NCBI RefSeq assembly: GCF_963678635.1
Contig: NC_087070.1
Location: 39,012,600 to 39,076,599, forward strand
Origin: Symsagittifera roscoffensis
Taxonomy: Eukaryota > Xenacoelomorpha > Acoela > Convolutidae
Length of the DNA: 64,000 nucleotides
Direction: 5' to 3'
This document shows positions 32,825 to 43,997 of the stretch, piece by piece; position 1 is the first letter of the stretch, and each line of letters starts with the position of its first letter. The position numbers were made by a program, and so were the translations under genes. The notes beneath the pieces were generated by a model. The model did no database searches. It was not told where the DNA came from and saw only the letters and a list, made by a program, of their open reading frames with translations.

Positions 32825-35800
32825 ACTAAAAGTGGCTCTTCCCAATCCGTTCTTTTCATCAAAACTGTTCTTCTGTACAGTCAAACCACTTCGAATAGCA
32901 CAGAGAAACAATTTTACTCTGGAATAGTTTTTGGACATTTTTCCCGCAGTTTTGATTCGAGTCTTCTGATTTCATTCACTTCTGATATCAATTGCCGCTA
33001 TAAACTTAAGCGTGACATGGTCGATTCGAATTTTTCAAAAGTAAATGTTTCCCCCAAAATCAAGTCAAACTTCAGAATATGACCGACTGGCACATACTCC
33101 CCGAAATCAATAGTCAGTTAGTCTTCAGAATATTGATTGTGTCTCAAGATACAGTGCCAGTAGTCATTTACGGAAGTTTATAGCAGACTCAACTTTAGCT
33201 AATTGCCAAAACTCACGGCCATGAAAAATTGACATTCTGAAAGTAAACAACGATAAAAATCTTCGTCCAACTGCACCCTGGATTTCAGCATTATAAGCCA
33301 TTTAAAATTTTTTTTAATCAGCCCAGTCAGAAATTTGTCATGCAGATTTTTGATATATGAATAAATATAGTTAAATAGATAACAATAGTTTGTGAGTTAA
33401 AATCTATTTTTTACTCCCTCAGATTTCATCTGAAATCACGCTCAAGCCCCAATGTTTTTTCCCTGCTCACGACTCAAGAGTCCACTCAGAGTATCCGACC
33501 TAACTCGTCCCCCTTGCCTTTGAAGTACTGGGTCCAGATGCGCTCGACACTGTGATCTGCCTTGTCAATTCTTCTTTTCACGATTCCTTCCCATTTCTTC
33601 AGTTGCTTATAGGCCCGCATCCACTATTTCTGCTCTTGTAATTTTCTGGGTTGGTTTGATAGCTTCTTCGCCTTGGGCTCTTTATTCAGGGAAAAGAACT
33701 GATGTAAGTTCAAGCTCACGTTTTTCGGTAATTCTTTCTACAGTATTGACTGCTTTAGTGTTATTTCTCCTTAATAACCCACTTCCATCTCGTGGTTAGT
33801 CCATTACGATGGACAAGCAGCGGACTCTTAAAACCTCCGGCCCTATTTCTGCCAAGATCTGACGATGTTCCTTTTGAAGTTTCTTCATATGGTTTTTCAA
33901 GAAGACATATATGACATATAGCAAAGAAGTCATCATCTACCTGATTCATGAGACAAATCGTATACGGCTCCAGATGTGCTTCATTTCATCGGTTTAGCGA
34001 ATAACTTGCAGGCAGTCTCAAAAAAACTCAAGCCTCCTGGTATAGTCAACCGCATGTATCGCCTCCACGGTTGGTGCTTTCGAGTCTCGGTATTTCATCA
34101 CGTCATCCTCAATCTATTGCAGTGGTAGCGTCCAATTCAGTAGTCCAGTGCCAGTAGTCATTTACGGAAGTTTATAGCAGACTCAATTTTAGCTAATTGC
34201 CAAAACTCACGGCCATGAAAAATTGATATTCTAAAAGTAAACAACGATAAAAATCTTCATGTTTAAAATAATACTCGAGATCCTGTTCACCAATGCCCTA
34301 ATTTTTGTTGCTTTCCTGTATCAAGCCCGGATCACCGCGTCAGGTATCACTGACATGATCCAACTCAAGAAACAAGTAGCGTCCTTCCTCCTCGCAAGAC
34401 TTGGCCCGGAGTCATCTCGAGCAACATGTTGCATCATCAATTGGTACATATGTAGGCAGTTGTCGCCCAACTTCAACTTATCACATGACTTCAGATCCTC
34501 CAATGCAACTCCGGTCAAGCACAACTGACTGAAAAAGATTCGCCATCAGAGGCTGAGCGGATGAGGGTGCACTCATTTTGTCCTCAAAGTACTCCAGCAG
34601 TAGTTTTTCCCACGTTCACCCTAAACTTCTCCTCAGCTCCAGTTTGTTCCACTCTGCTTTCTGCTGCGTGGCCCAACTCCGGCGCTTTCTGAATATTCCA
34701 CGATCGAGCTTCTTGAGACAATTCTCTAGCTCCCTTATCGTGTTCAGGCTATCTACCAAGAACGATCCTTTCTCGAGGGGATCTTTCGATATTTGTTGTC
34801 CGACGCTCTGATGTTGACTTGAGACCCAATCCTTGCCGACATCCCTCTCCCACATTTTACCGCTGGTTTATCCTCTCTATATTTTTACCCTCTGTGGCTG
34901 AAAGTCCTCTTCTGTCACAGGACCAGGTGAAGTTTCCATATCGGCGACCACCTCCACTATTTTCCTAGATGTCGAGTTGTCTTTGTAAGCTGCAGTCTTC
35001 CATCTTGCCAAAACCATCGGAGGTGTCTTTTTCAGGTTCGCCTCTGACACCGTCTCCGTTGAAAGACTACCTTCCTCCATCTCTCGCTCATCACCGAAGC
35101 AGCCTCCTTTTCTTGACCCTCTTCTTCCGACTTCTGCCTTCCCTATTCCATTGTCTCAAGCACCTTTTTTTGCATTTTGAGCCTTAGGTATAATAATATT
35201 TTTAGCTATAATTATAGGTTTATCTTCATCACTCATTTTGGTCTTAACTATTTAATTTTCACGTTTCTTTTTAAAGTAGAGCTGTTTTTACAGGATTTCG
35301 GTTCAGTGTTCGGCCTCGTTTCCCAGAAAAGAATAGCTTTGCTAATTAATTCTTCTCTCGGCTCCTTGTCTAGTCCAGTTCCCATCGGAATGGGCTCTCC
35401 GAACTCCACCACTATTTCCCACTTTTGCTCCTTGATTTCCTCTACAAACACTCTCCTTTCCACCTTCTGATCAAACTCCGTCAAGAACTTTTGCCATACT
35501 TCTGGATCCAGAGTACTCAAGAACTTCGTTTGAATTCCCTCGAATGTGTTTTTCTCATTACTGTCACTACTCATGAAAACCGTGCCCATGTCTACCGGTT
35601 GACTCCCAATCTGTAACTCTAGAATTTTTCGAGAGGATCCCAAAGTTGGTGTCGCCGTATCTGGCCACTCTTCTCCGCTTAATTCCTGCAGAAAAACTCG
35701 CGTTGTGCCAGGGCTGTAGCTCCCTGCAATCATTTCTTCAGCTGGGATCGCTCTTGTGTTCATATCCTCCTCGGGTTCACTGAGAACTTTTTCTTTTTTT

Positions 35801-38800
35801 CCTTTTTCTCTTTTTGGTCGCTTCAAAGTTGTCGCTTCAAAGCTTTGAACCTTTTCTCTCCTGGGAGATTTCTTTTATCTCCAAGAGTGTCAATTGACAG
35901 AGGTGATGGCGTGATTGGGTTTGAACTTTTGTACTCCGTGAGGGGCAAATAAAGAGCGCAAACCGCATCTAGCCTACGTCCCTCATGTTGTAGCTCCACG
36001 TCCACCTCACGTGCCAGATGCTTCATCGTGCTGCATATCGATTCTACCTTCAGCCCCAAGTGTCCTTCTTCCACTATTATCCGGCCGTCATCATATACTG
36101 GGTCTTTCTTTTCAAACCGGCCTTCTCGAGCACTTTGTTCACGTCACGCACATCGAACCTCGTTGGCATTGACCCTATCATCTTCCTAGCCTCGTTCGTC
36201 CAAAATTTGTCTTGATCTCAATCGAGGGAAAGTATGCGGCTGCGGAGTACCCATTACACAGGGGATGCCATCCGTGTGTGAGAATATTTTATTGCCGCTT
36301 AACGACCCTTCTGGCTTGTACTGACGGCTCTAGCATTCAATTGTTCATTCCCAAGGTCATTTGCCTTACTGGAGGGAACTCCGGGAGGGTAGCTGGTGGC
36401 ACATCCCGCTCAGGAATCATCTCCATTTCCCTTATTGTCAGGTCGAGGGCCTCTGTCCAGGTCGGTATCTTCAAGACTTGTCTAGTCTGTTTCTGCAGAG
36501 GGTTCAAGTTCCGGAACATCGGTTCAGACTCGATCGGACCCTCTCGTTTTCCACCCATTTTGCACTGCAACTTTCCCCTGAAATTCAACACCATCAAATA
36601 GGGATCCTTGATCTTCCAAACAACACCGTCTCGCTCATTTGAGCTCTCAAGTGTTCTCACTTGCACCAGTTCAAAACCGTCCCATCTAGAATGCTGATTA
36701 AGCTCACATGTATCAATGAAGGTCGGTATGCTGTAATCAAGGGGTCGGGAAGGCGTAGGTCACTGCCGATCCATAGAGGCAGGTCACAACTTATCCCAGC
36801 CCTCTCCCAACCACTCCTAGAGGATCTGATCACATTGCCAAGCATAAGTCCATCAGGAGAGGCATATCCCCGTTCACTTCCTTAACTTGCTCTTTGGTTT
36901 TCAGGTCCGTTTCCTTCCCCGCCAAGTGTCATTTTTGCATCAAGAGACGCTCCACCAGTAGCATTTTTAATCCCTCACCACATTTGTTGGAGTAGGTCTC
37001 AAGACTTGGGTGTGCTCTAACCATGGCCTTCGGGTCCACATCCTTCATCAGAGGATAGAATATTGCCAGATTCCCGTGTGTCAGGAGGGTCAGTATCAAG
37101 TATCCATCGATCCTCAGGGTCTCTACGCCCCTACTAAACATAAAGGCCGGGCTCATAATGCATAGTTATCTGGGGAAGACACGATACAATGCCAGGTCCT
37201 GAATAAATGCATCGAAGACGGTCTTCCCCAGGGAGTACATCCTATCCACCTATTTCTTCTCCCAACAGGAGCTTAAGAACACCAGGGTTTTGCACGCCTT
37301 CCTCGCTCTCAGAAACCATGATCCTACTAGAAACCCTTGATGCTCGTGTCATTTGCTAAGGAGACAAACGTTCCCACCATCAATCGCGTCTTCTCAGCTT
37401 GCTCAAGTTGGTCCTGCATGAACTCCAACACTTGTTCTATCAATGGGGGTGCCGTCTCTTTCGTCTTATCTGTCACATTCTGCAGCCTCGGCGTCAGGAC
37501 TGGCCATCTTCCTCTCTTTTGCGTTATGCGATACACCATTGACTCCAGCTGCTTCTCCGCACACGCCATCTTCCCGTGATCATGTATGAGCCGCCTCGAG
37601 CTACTCGTGGAGTCTACAATTGTGAGTTCTAAGCTCTTGAACCATAGGCTCGCGGTCAAGTGGCTGATCACATGATGGTCATCCGTTATCTCTGGACTGA
37701 ACTTAATTGCCTGGCCAGATTCAAAATATTCAGACATCGCAGTCCGCTGCCTTCCGCTATCAAGACCACACCGCATACACAAATTGAAGGGCATGCGGCA
37801 TGCTTGCATATCCAGACGACGAAGTGAGCACCGCTTTTGTCTTCGATCCCAGTCTGACCGCCACGAACTCCCGAATTTCGTTCATTGCGGCGAACAACGT
37901 CTGTATTGCCTCCCAGAGCTTCTTTGGCCTGGGTTTTCCACTTCTCAAGGGCTCTAGAAGTCCTGATGCGTGCAGGTGGTCATTCATTCCCGCAAATAGT
38001 AACAACTCCGATTCACATGGTGTCTCAGAGTTTACTGCTACAACCAGAGTCAACATCAGGTTGAGCTCGGCCCCTCGCAATAAGTATACAAGAGTCTCAG
38101 GCTAGAAAAGCTTCTCCGATGTTCACGCGAAGTCCGAAACCGCGAAGATCACCACTCTAGTAGATCCCTGATCTGAGCGATCATAGGCGGCCAGTGCCTG
38201 GGCCAACTGGGACGTTCCACATTCCTTTCCGTATCTCGCATCTTCCGACAACTTTGGACCAGCATAGGCAGTGTCAGCAAGCCCCATGACCCATGCTCTT
38301 GGGATTCAGATGCTTCTACACTGCTTGCAACTGCGCCGGTTTTGCCACTCTTCTTCTAGCCAAGCCCGTGCGGTGTTTCGGTGGCTCCGCAATCACGCCT
38401 GGACTCCCCAGCTCCTTAAGAGGTCAATAGTTGACAGGGCCAAATATCAGTTCCCTCGGGATGCTTGTCAGATCCGCCGCCTCCAAGGTCTTTTCTCGAG
38501 AAAAATGCGCCTCATGCACCTTCAGCCAGTCCACTCAGTAGTGACTGCTCAGGTCCTCATGGGAAAGGCTCTTGAGCTCTAGAAACTCCATCAACTCTCG
38601 TCTGCAGGCCAACTCTTTCAGATCTAGGTTCTTCACCCTTTCTCAGTATCTGGTCTTGCTTGTTCCCTCCGCGCCTTCGGATAAGGGCTTATTCTTGTTG
38701 TCTTTTTCCACTACACAACTGACGACATTAGCGAGCTTTGTGGTGTCGAGGACTCCCGCACATCTTTTTCCATGGACGTCGAGTCCGGCGGTCTGCTCCT

Positions 38801-40446
38801 GCTTCTCGCTAAACTCTCTCTAGAATCTATTTGCTCCACTAGCCTATCTTCCACTGGCCTGACTGGGATGAAAGGAGGCCCCGGAGGTGGACCAAATTTA
38901 ATTTACCAGGTTTCTAGCAATTCCGACTCCAGACTTTTAAGGCGCCCCTGGATGACTTTATTCAACCACTGCACGCCTTTGGGTCAATCAAAGTGGATGC
39001 CATCAGAGGAACGGTAAATAATCCTCCATTATATGCGCAACGTCTAGCAACCTCAACGGCAGGATACTGTTAATCTGGACCTCCAGTATAACTCAATTGA
39101 TGTTACCATTGATTAAGTGTCGTAGGATATGAATAGATCCTCGCCTCCTGCAAGAGGCAGCTCACCTTCTCCGGCAACTTTGTCATCTTCCTCGTTTCAC
39201 CTCTAGAAACATCGTTCGTGCCCATCGTCATGTTTTTTACTCACTTATAGCATTTCCAGTGAAGCCAACATTTGAGGAGTCGCTGCGCCTGATAAACTCA
39301 AAACTCCCACCCGCCAGTGTGCGCGGATTCTCGTTAGAACCCTGACGAGACTGACCCTATTATCAAGAGAACCGCGCCCTGCGGTATCCTAGGTTTCGTT
39401 AAGTAATCCTCCCAGGATGCCTCGTTGAAGCCGCCTTCATTTCGAACTGGGCACTAGTCCAATCCTCTTTGTGTTGTCGGTGGTACTTCCCCTCAAGTTT
39501 CTTCCTGTAATTTGAGATAATTGCGCCTCTCACTGGTTGTTTTCTTCAAGTGTTTGGCTCCCGGGGCCCTCGACTGCAACGTCTCTTTAACTCCTTGAGA
39601 TGCGGAATTCCAGAGCTAACCTGGCTACCACCAACCGAACTGGGCATCAGGCCAGGTATTGCAACATCCACTATCAGATTTCAACTCTAGATATCTCAAG
39701 GAAAATGTGGGTTCCGGAAGGGTCCATGTCTATAGGTCCTCGCTCAGTTGTTCCAGAGCCACCCAATCGAGATTGAAGCAGCCACTCGCCCTGGGTGGCT
39801 CGCCACTTCAACCTTCGATTCCAGTCTTGATCAAGCCATCAGAGTTTCGATTGGCGGCCTCGCTTGTCGCTCCTGACCGCTCCCCACCTTCTGTTGCCGT
39901 CTTTGCAATTGTTCAAGTTCCGAAATCAGCTGGTCGCGGCTTGCCATGGCCTCTTGCACCTTCCGGGTTTGCTCTTGCTCGGACCTCAACAAGCCTTGCT
40001 CATGTATGGCTTGATCTCGTTCCCGATTGGCTTAATCCCGGTCACCCTGGGTGTTTTCCAATTCTCTTCGAAATCTGTTGGTGTCCGGATACGCCTCCTC
40101 CGTTTGCTGAGCTCGTATAACGTCCTCGTGGCTGGCCTGGTCGGGAGAGGAAATTCGCTAGCACCAAACTCCGTAGTGTTGCTCAAGCCAGGAATTCTCG
40201 CCAAGTCAAGATCCAAGCACCAACTCAAGACCCTCATACCCACTAGAGACTCAAGCAATGCTCAGGTTATATTTCTTGTGTAGGTGTACTGTCATTACCG
40301 TTTCCGCGAAGACCACGTGTAAGATAGCATACAGTTCCCGGGGATCAATTTGTCTCTGTTCGGATCATAAACAGGCATCGAGACATCTTTTACATCCCTT
40401 TCAACCAGAAAGTTCCTTAGTCGCTTCAAGGCTAGTACCGCGTTTT
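32825..40446 (-). pseudogene. Family-B ORF2 remnant (unit 3), nearly full length
   Basis: This is the most complete decayed ORF2. From right to left: coiled-coil sequence at about 39860-40010, the SGNH block DGIHFD at about 38990 (followed at once by a stop), the second module with GMNDHLHASG at about 37970, DDHHVISHL...LWFKSLEL (37327-37809), LRIDGYL...THGNL (36929-37156), LDGTVLNWC (36657-36845), LPEFPPVRQM (36337-36666), and a 192-codon open stretch (35248-35826). The part corresponding to about 29510-30490 of unit 2 is deleted near 34140-34260. Numerous stops make it non-functional. It runs into the assembly gap. Confidence 0.8.
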
Positions 40447-40646
40447 NNNNNNNNNNNNNNNNNNNNNNNNNNNNNNNNNNNNNNNNNNNNNNNNNNNNNN
40501 NNNNNNNNNNNNNNNNNNNNNNNNNNNNNNNNNNNNNNNNNNNNNNNNNNNNNNNNNNNNNNNNNNNNNNNNNNNNNNNNNNNNNNNNNNNNNNNNNNNN
40601 NNNNNNNNNNNNNNNNNNNNNNNNNNNNNNNNNNNNNNNNNNNNNN
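40447..40646. other. Assembly gap of 200 N
   Basis: Exactly 200 N lie between family-B sequence and the left Maverick repeat, so the length is probably nominal. The outer tip of the left terminal repeat and the insertion junction are hidden here. Confidence 0.98.
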
Positions 40647-42166
40647 CTTGCAAATACATTTTTATCTTGAATTTTTTTTGGATGGTAAGTTTCAGATGGT
40701 AAGTTTCAACGAAAATTAAGTTTGGATTTAGAGTATGGGATCATAAACTAATATATCACGGAATATTTTTTTTCTCGAAAGAATCTTAAATTCTTATTTC
40801 ATGTTATTTATTTTCCCTCAGGTTATCTGGGGAAAATTGTCAAGAGGGAATTATCTTTGACAGATTAGTTATTCCGCTCCACGGGATATCAGGGGAATCT
40901 TGACAGCGCCTCACGGTTGATTACTTTTATATCCTACTTAATCTTTTTTCCGCAGGTTATCTGGAGAACGGATGGCAGGTTCATTACACTTGTTAATTTT
41001 ATGACTTATTTTATCTTTTTTCACATAATTATCTAACTTATTTTTACCTCAACTGGTTTATTTATTCTGTCATATTTCTTGCTACGATTCATTTCATTTT
41101 TTTTTATCACTTTGTCTTTAATCTTTAAAAAATTCTTTGAAATTTCCAAATTTTCCAAAAAAATTATTTGAAATTTCCAAATTTTCCAAAAAATTATCAT
41201 CCAAATTTATCAATTGCTCAGCCACGGTAAAAGTTTACACTGAGAAAAATTTAGTATCATTTTTTTTGGTTCTGATACTTTTGTGTAATAATTTTTCCAT
41301 CTTTCTCAGAGTAAACTTTTCAGAAAATTATACAATTTACTAGAAATTGGTTACAATTTTCGTAAATTTATCTACTCTATCGTTAAATCTTTCAATTGGG
41401 GGACTACAACATCCATATTCCATCATCATTCTCCGTATTTCATCAAAGGGTTAGTTGCTAAGATGCTTTTCGTAAAAAATGTAAGGAATTTAAAAAGTTA
41501 AATTACATAAATAATCAAACAATTCACTACGTATAGTAAAATTACTGCAAAAATTAACACTTACAAAAAAAATGCACTTTTACATGAAATTACTGATAAA
41601 ATTCAAAACATACACATCATGAACATTATTCAAGTTCTTTTGGAAGAATTTTAAAAGGAGAAACGCTGAAAAAATTGCGTAAAAACCACACAAATTATCA
41701 GTCTTTTGTAGCTTTCGAGGAACCATTCGTCGAAACTTTTTCGTCAAAAAGGGGTAAGTTGATCTCTTTCTTCCCAAAGAATCTGCAAAGTAGTAGCTTT
41801 TTATTCATTCGAGCAATCATAATCCAGTGTTCTCCTCTATCATTGCTTGGGGCTGAGTTAATAATTGCAAAAGAGTATTTTGTTAGTTGAGGTACTGTAT
41901 CAGAAGGGTATGATCCCATGTACTTGAACCTGAGCTCTGGAATTCTTTCAATAATTTGCAAAAGTGAGATGTTATCCATCTTTGCAATTGTAGGCTGATT
42001 TACAGCTAAAAATGAAATTGATAGTTTGATAGTGTACTTTAGGTTAAAAAAAAAAGAAAGAATTATGACTCACACACATTTAGGAATTGAATCAACAAAG
42101 TCCCATACACAAGCCTTATATAGTGGGCAAAGTTTATTGAATACTGTTTCACAGTCTAGGTTGAAG
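40647..42166 (+). repeat. Left terminal inverted repeat of the Maverick
   Basis: It is the reverse complement of 52773-54318 with few differences, including a gap of roughly 30 bp near the outer end. It contains a frameshifted protease gene, the C-terminal half of a small membrane-protein gene, and about 930 bp of AT-rich non-coding sequence. The inner boundary falls inside that membrane-protein gene. Confidence 0.9.
41580..41979 (-). pseudogene. Adenain-like cysteine protease, frameshifted copy (left TIR)
   Basis: It begins with the same MDNISLLQ as the intact copy in the right repeat, keeps the His-Trp motif, then loses frame at about 41798-41802, where it has a run of five T where the other copy has four. 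The segment carrying the active-site Cys (DNLCGFYA) is still readable in the shifted frame. One-base slippage in a homopolymer is the simplest cause; a sequencing error is the alternative. Confidence 0.85.
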
Positions 42167-42330
42167 AAGTGTCTCGGGTTTTCAACTAAACAACATTCCT
42201 TCTCTATTTTTTCTGGAGCTTTAGGTCTGAAGAAAAACAATATAGATAGTATAGAGATAATAACAAAGAAAAGTCCCAAAAAAGTTACAATAATTTTATA
42301 GGAACCTGAAAACTCAAAAAAATTAAACAT
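42070..42330 (-). CDS. Small Cys-rich single-pass membrane protein
   Basis: The protein has 86 residues starting at ATG 42330, which overlaps the capsid gene end by 8 bases. A hydrophobic segment spans about residues 11-34, followed by an RPK basic edge and a domain with seven Cys. This suggests an N-in/C-out anchor with a disulphide-rich exposed part. The second half of the gene lies inside the terminal repeat, so it is repeated without its start at 52773-52869. The stop codon overlaps a GTGAGT donor-like site; splicing would replace the last residue with a short tail containing further Cys. No named family was recognised. Confidence 0.6.
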   Translation of the reverse strand: MFNFFEFSGSYKIIVTFLGLFFVIISILSILFFFRPKAPEKIEKECCLVENPRHFFNLDCETVFNKLCPLYKACVWDFVDSIPKCV

Positions 42331-43210
42331 TTTTAGCGACTGTTCCGAATTTGTCAATTTGAATATTTGATAGTCTTTCTCCCAAGACTATCACTTCCGT
42401 TACTTGCTCCAAGGGAAATTGGAAAAACATTTCTACTCTCAAGCTTTCTCCACTAAGTTCTGGATAATGCAAGTGTTCAGCGGCATCCTGTAGTGAAGTC
42501 AAGTCGAAAACTAGAATATAGTGATTTTGAAAATCTTCCATAGGAAGAGCTGGAAAATCTTCGTTAAACTGCATTGCTTTCATTGTTGTAACATAGGGTC
42601 GACAAGGGGAAGTTGTATCTAATGAAATAATTGCTCTTCCACCCCGAATAATTCTTAGTTCTCTCAAATGAAATTGTTGATAATTGAAAGGATTTTCATA
42701 AAAAGATCCCGCAACAGCGGAATTTGTATTCATTGCAACAGCTATCCTTCTGATTGGGGCATTATTGAAAACATTTTCCTGAATAAACTGGTTTTGACGA
42801 GATGGAATGATAAAGGTTCTTGCTATAGTTTCCATGTAATTGTAATGAGCAGGTTCCCTTTCCAGATTCCATTGCAAATATTGATGATTAGGTTCAGCTA
42901 CTAAAATTCTTCTTGTAAACAGTGAACAATCAACTATTTTCAGACTGACATTTGGATTATCAGATAACATGTAAAAATTAGGTCTAGCTCGAATAAGTTT
43001 AATTCGAACTTTGGTATTTGGTAGCAACAGTTTTTCGCAAGTAAACAAATCAATGGCGAGTCTCCCATAGAGTGAAAAAGTTATCCCTGTTCCCAAGGAA
43101 TTTGCTCTATCAGTGAATGGATACATATCAAATGCATCAGGATTTTCTTCAAAACTGTATCCATGACAAGCAAGAATTCCTTTATTACTCACTATTCCTT
43201 TAGTACTCAT
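42323..43210 (-). CDS. Major capsid protein, C-terminal part (gene split in two frames)
   Basis: The protein has 295 residues and contains most of the Maverick double-jelly-roll capsid: SNKGILACHGY near the start, the central beta-rich region, NPFNYQQFHLREL at about 186-198, the HYILVFDLTS motif and the terminal strand ending in QIDKFG. Family knowledge: this protein forms the hexon of the predicted virion. It starts at an ATG overlapping the stop of the N-terminal part (ATGA). Together the parts give about 430 residues, a plausible full length. An indel is the simplest explanation of the split; stop-restart translation is the alternative. Confidence 0.82.
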   Translation of the reverse strand: MSTKGIVSNKGILACHGYSFEENPDAFDMYPFTDRANSLGTGITFSLYGRLAIDLFTCEKLLLPNTKVRIKLIRARPNFYMLSDNPNVSLKIVDCSLFTRRILVAEPNHQYLQWNLEREPAHYNYMETIARTFIIPSRQNQFIQENVFNNAPIRRIAVAMNTNSAVAGSFYENPFNYQQFHLRELRIIRGGRAIISLDTTSPCRPYVTTMKAMQFNEDFPALPMEDFQNHYILVFDLTSLQDAAEHLHYPELSGESLRVEMFFQFPLEQVTEVIVLGERLSNIQIDKFGTVAKNV

Positions 43211-43617
43211 AATCCATTGGCATTGTAAACCATTGTATTGTTAAAATAAACTTCACAGTTGGAGAATAGAGAATGTAGTAGATTGTTTACATAAGTTAAG
43301 TAAGTTTGTGGTTCCTCATCTGAATCTTCCTCCGATTTTGCTTTATGTTCTGCTTTTTCTTTTTTGAAAGCATCAAACAATCTTCCTTTGAATAGTTGAA
43401 GCTTTAAGCTAAGATGGGTATCACGCATATCCAAGTAGAGATTACGATCCGTTTCAAATTCAAACTCAATACTGCTTTCATCTAGAGAAGTACTGGGGAA
43501 TACTTCTTGTGTGTAAGATGACATAATTGTTTCCAAAACTGGGACTTTATCAAAAATCTCCAAAGAAGAATTTGTAAACGCTCCGTACCAAAAATGACTA
43601 CTTTGATTTACACTCAT
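43207..43617 (-). CDS. Major capsid protein, N-terminal part
   Basis: The protein has 136 residues, with IFDKVPVLETI, the ESSIEFEFE...YLDMRDTHLSLKL strand pair, an acidic Lys/Glu insert (about 88-105) and LLHSLFSNCEVYFNNTMV, which corresponds to the 'SLFSQVDV' region typical of Polinton capsids. It ends within what should be a continuous jelly roll. Its ATG overlaps the stop of the core-protein frame as ATGA. Confidence 0.8.
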   Translation of the reverse strand: MSVNQSSHFWYGAFTNSSLEIFDKVPVLETIMSSYTQEVFPSTSLDESSIEFEFETDRNLYLDMRDTHLSLKLQLFKGRLFDAFKKEKAEHKAKSEEDSDEEPQTYLTYVNNLLHSLFSNCEVYFNNTMVYNANGL

Positions 43618-43980
43618 TTTATCTTGTCAAAAATGTCTTTGCGAGAGCGACTGATTTTTGAACTACTCTTTTGAGAAATGGTTCTTCTTTTTTTAAGCTT
43701 GGATTTCTTTTTTCCACCACCCAGTTGTTTTCGAACTGTTTTTGTTCCAATCTTTTGCAAACGTTTTGAGTTTTTTTCGTCCACTGACAACTTCTCCAAT
43801 CTCTGGAGCAGCAATTTCAAATAAATCTGCTCCGATTCTTTTTGCAGCTGGGACTATATATTTTTTAATGAAGGGAATTGCAGTTCTCCCAAGAGTTTGT
43901 GCAAGAGCACCAAAACCTCTTCCACGCTGCCTTGCATGTCCACGAAAAATAGGGAAATTAGCTGAACTTTGAGCAACCAT
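43614..43980 (-). pseudogene. Small basic virion core protein (adenovirus pX/VI-like), frameshifted
   Basis: The start is taken at ATG 43980 (MVAQSS). The first frame gives RGRGFGALAQTLGRTAIPF and an amphipathic helix, typical of the Gly/Arg-rich core or membrane-active protein beside the capsid gene in Mavericks. The frame then changes between about 43750 and 43800; the second frame supplies a Lys/Arg-rich DNA-binding-like tail (KKKSKLKKRR) that ends at the capsid start. In the first frame the tail stops early, so the copy is probably broken by a one-base change. Confidence 0.7.
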
Positions 43981-43997
43981 TTCGTATGAAGTGTAAA

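Noticed and set aside
41137-41343. 68-codon open stretch in the left Maverick repeat, also found inverted at 53593-53799
   Set aside because: It lies in AT-rich DNA with short direct repeats, is low in complexity, and is present twice only because the terminal repeat is. No supporting motif.
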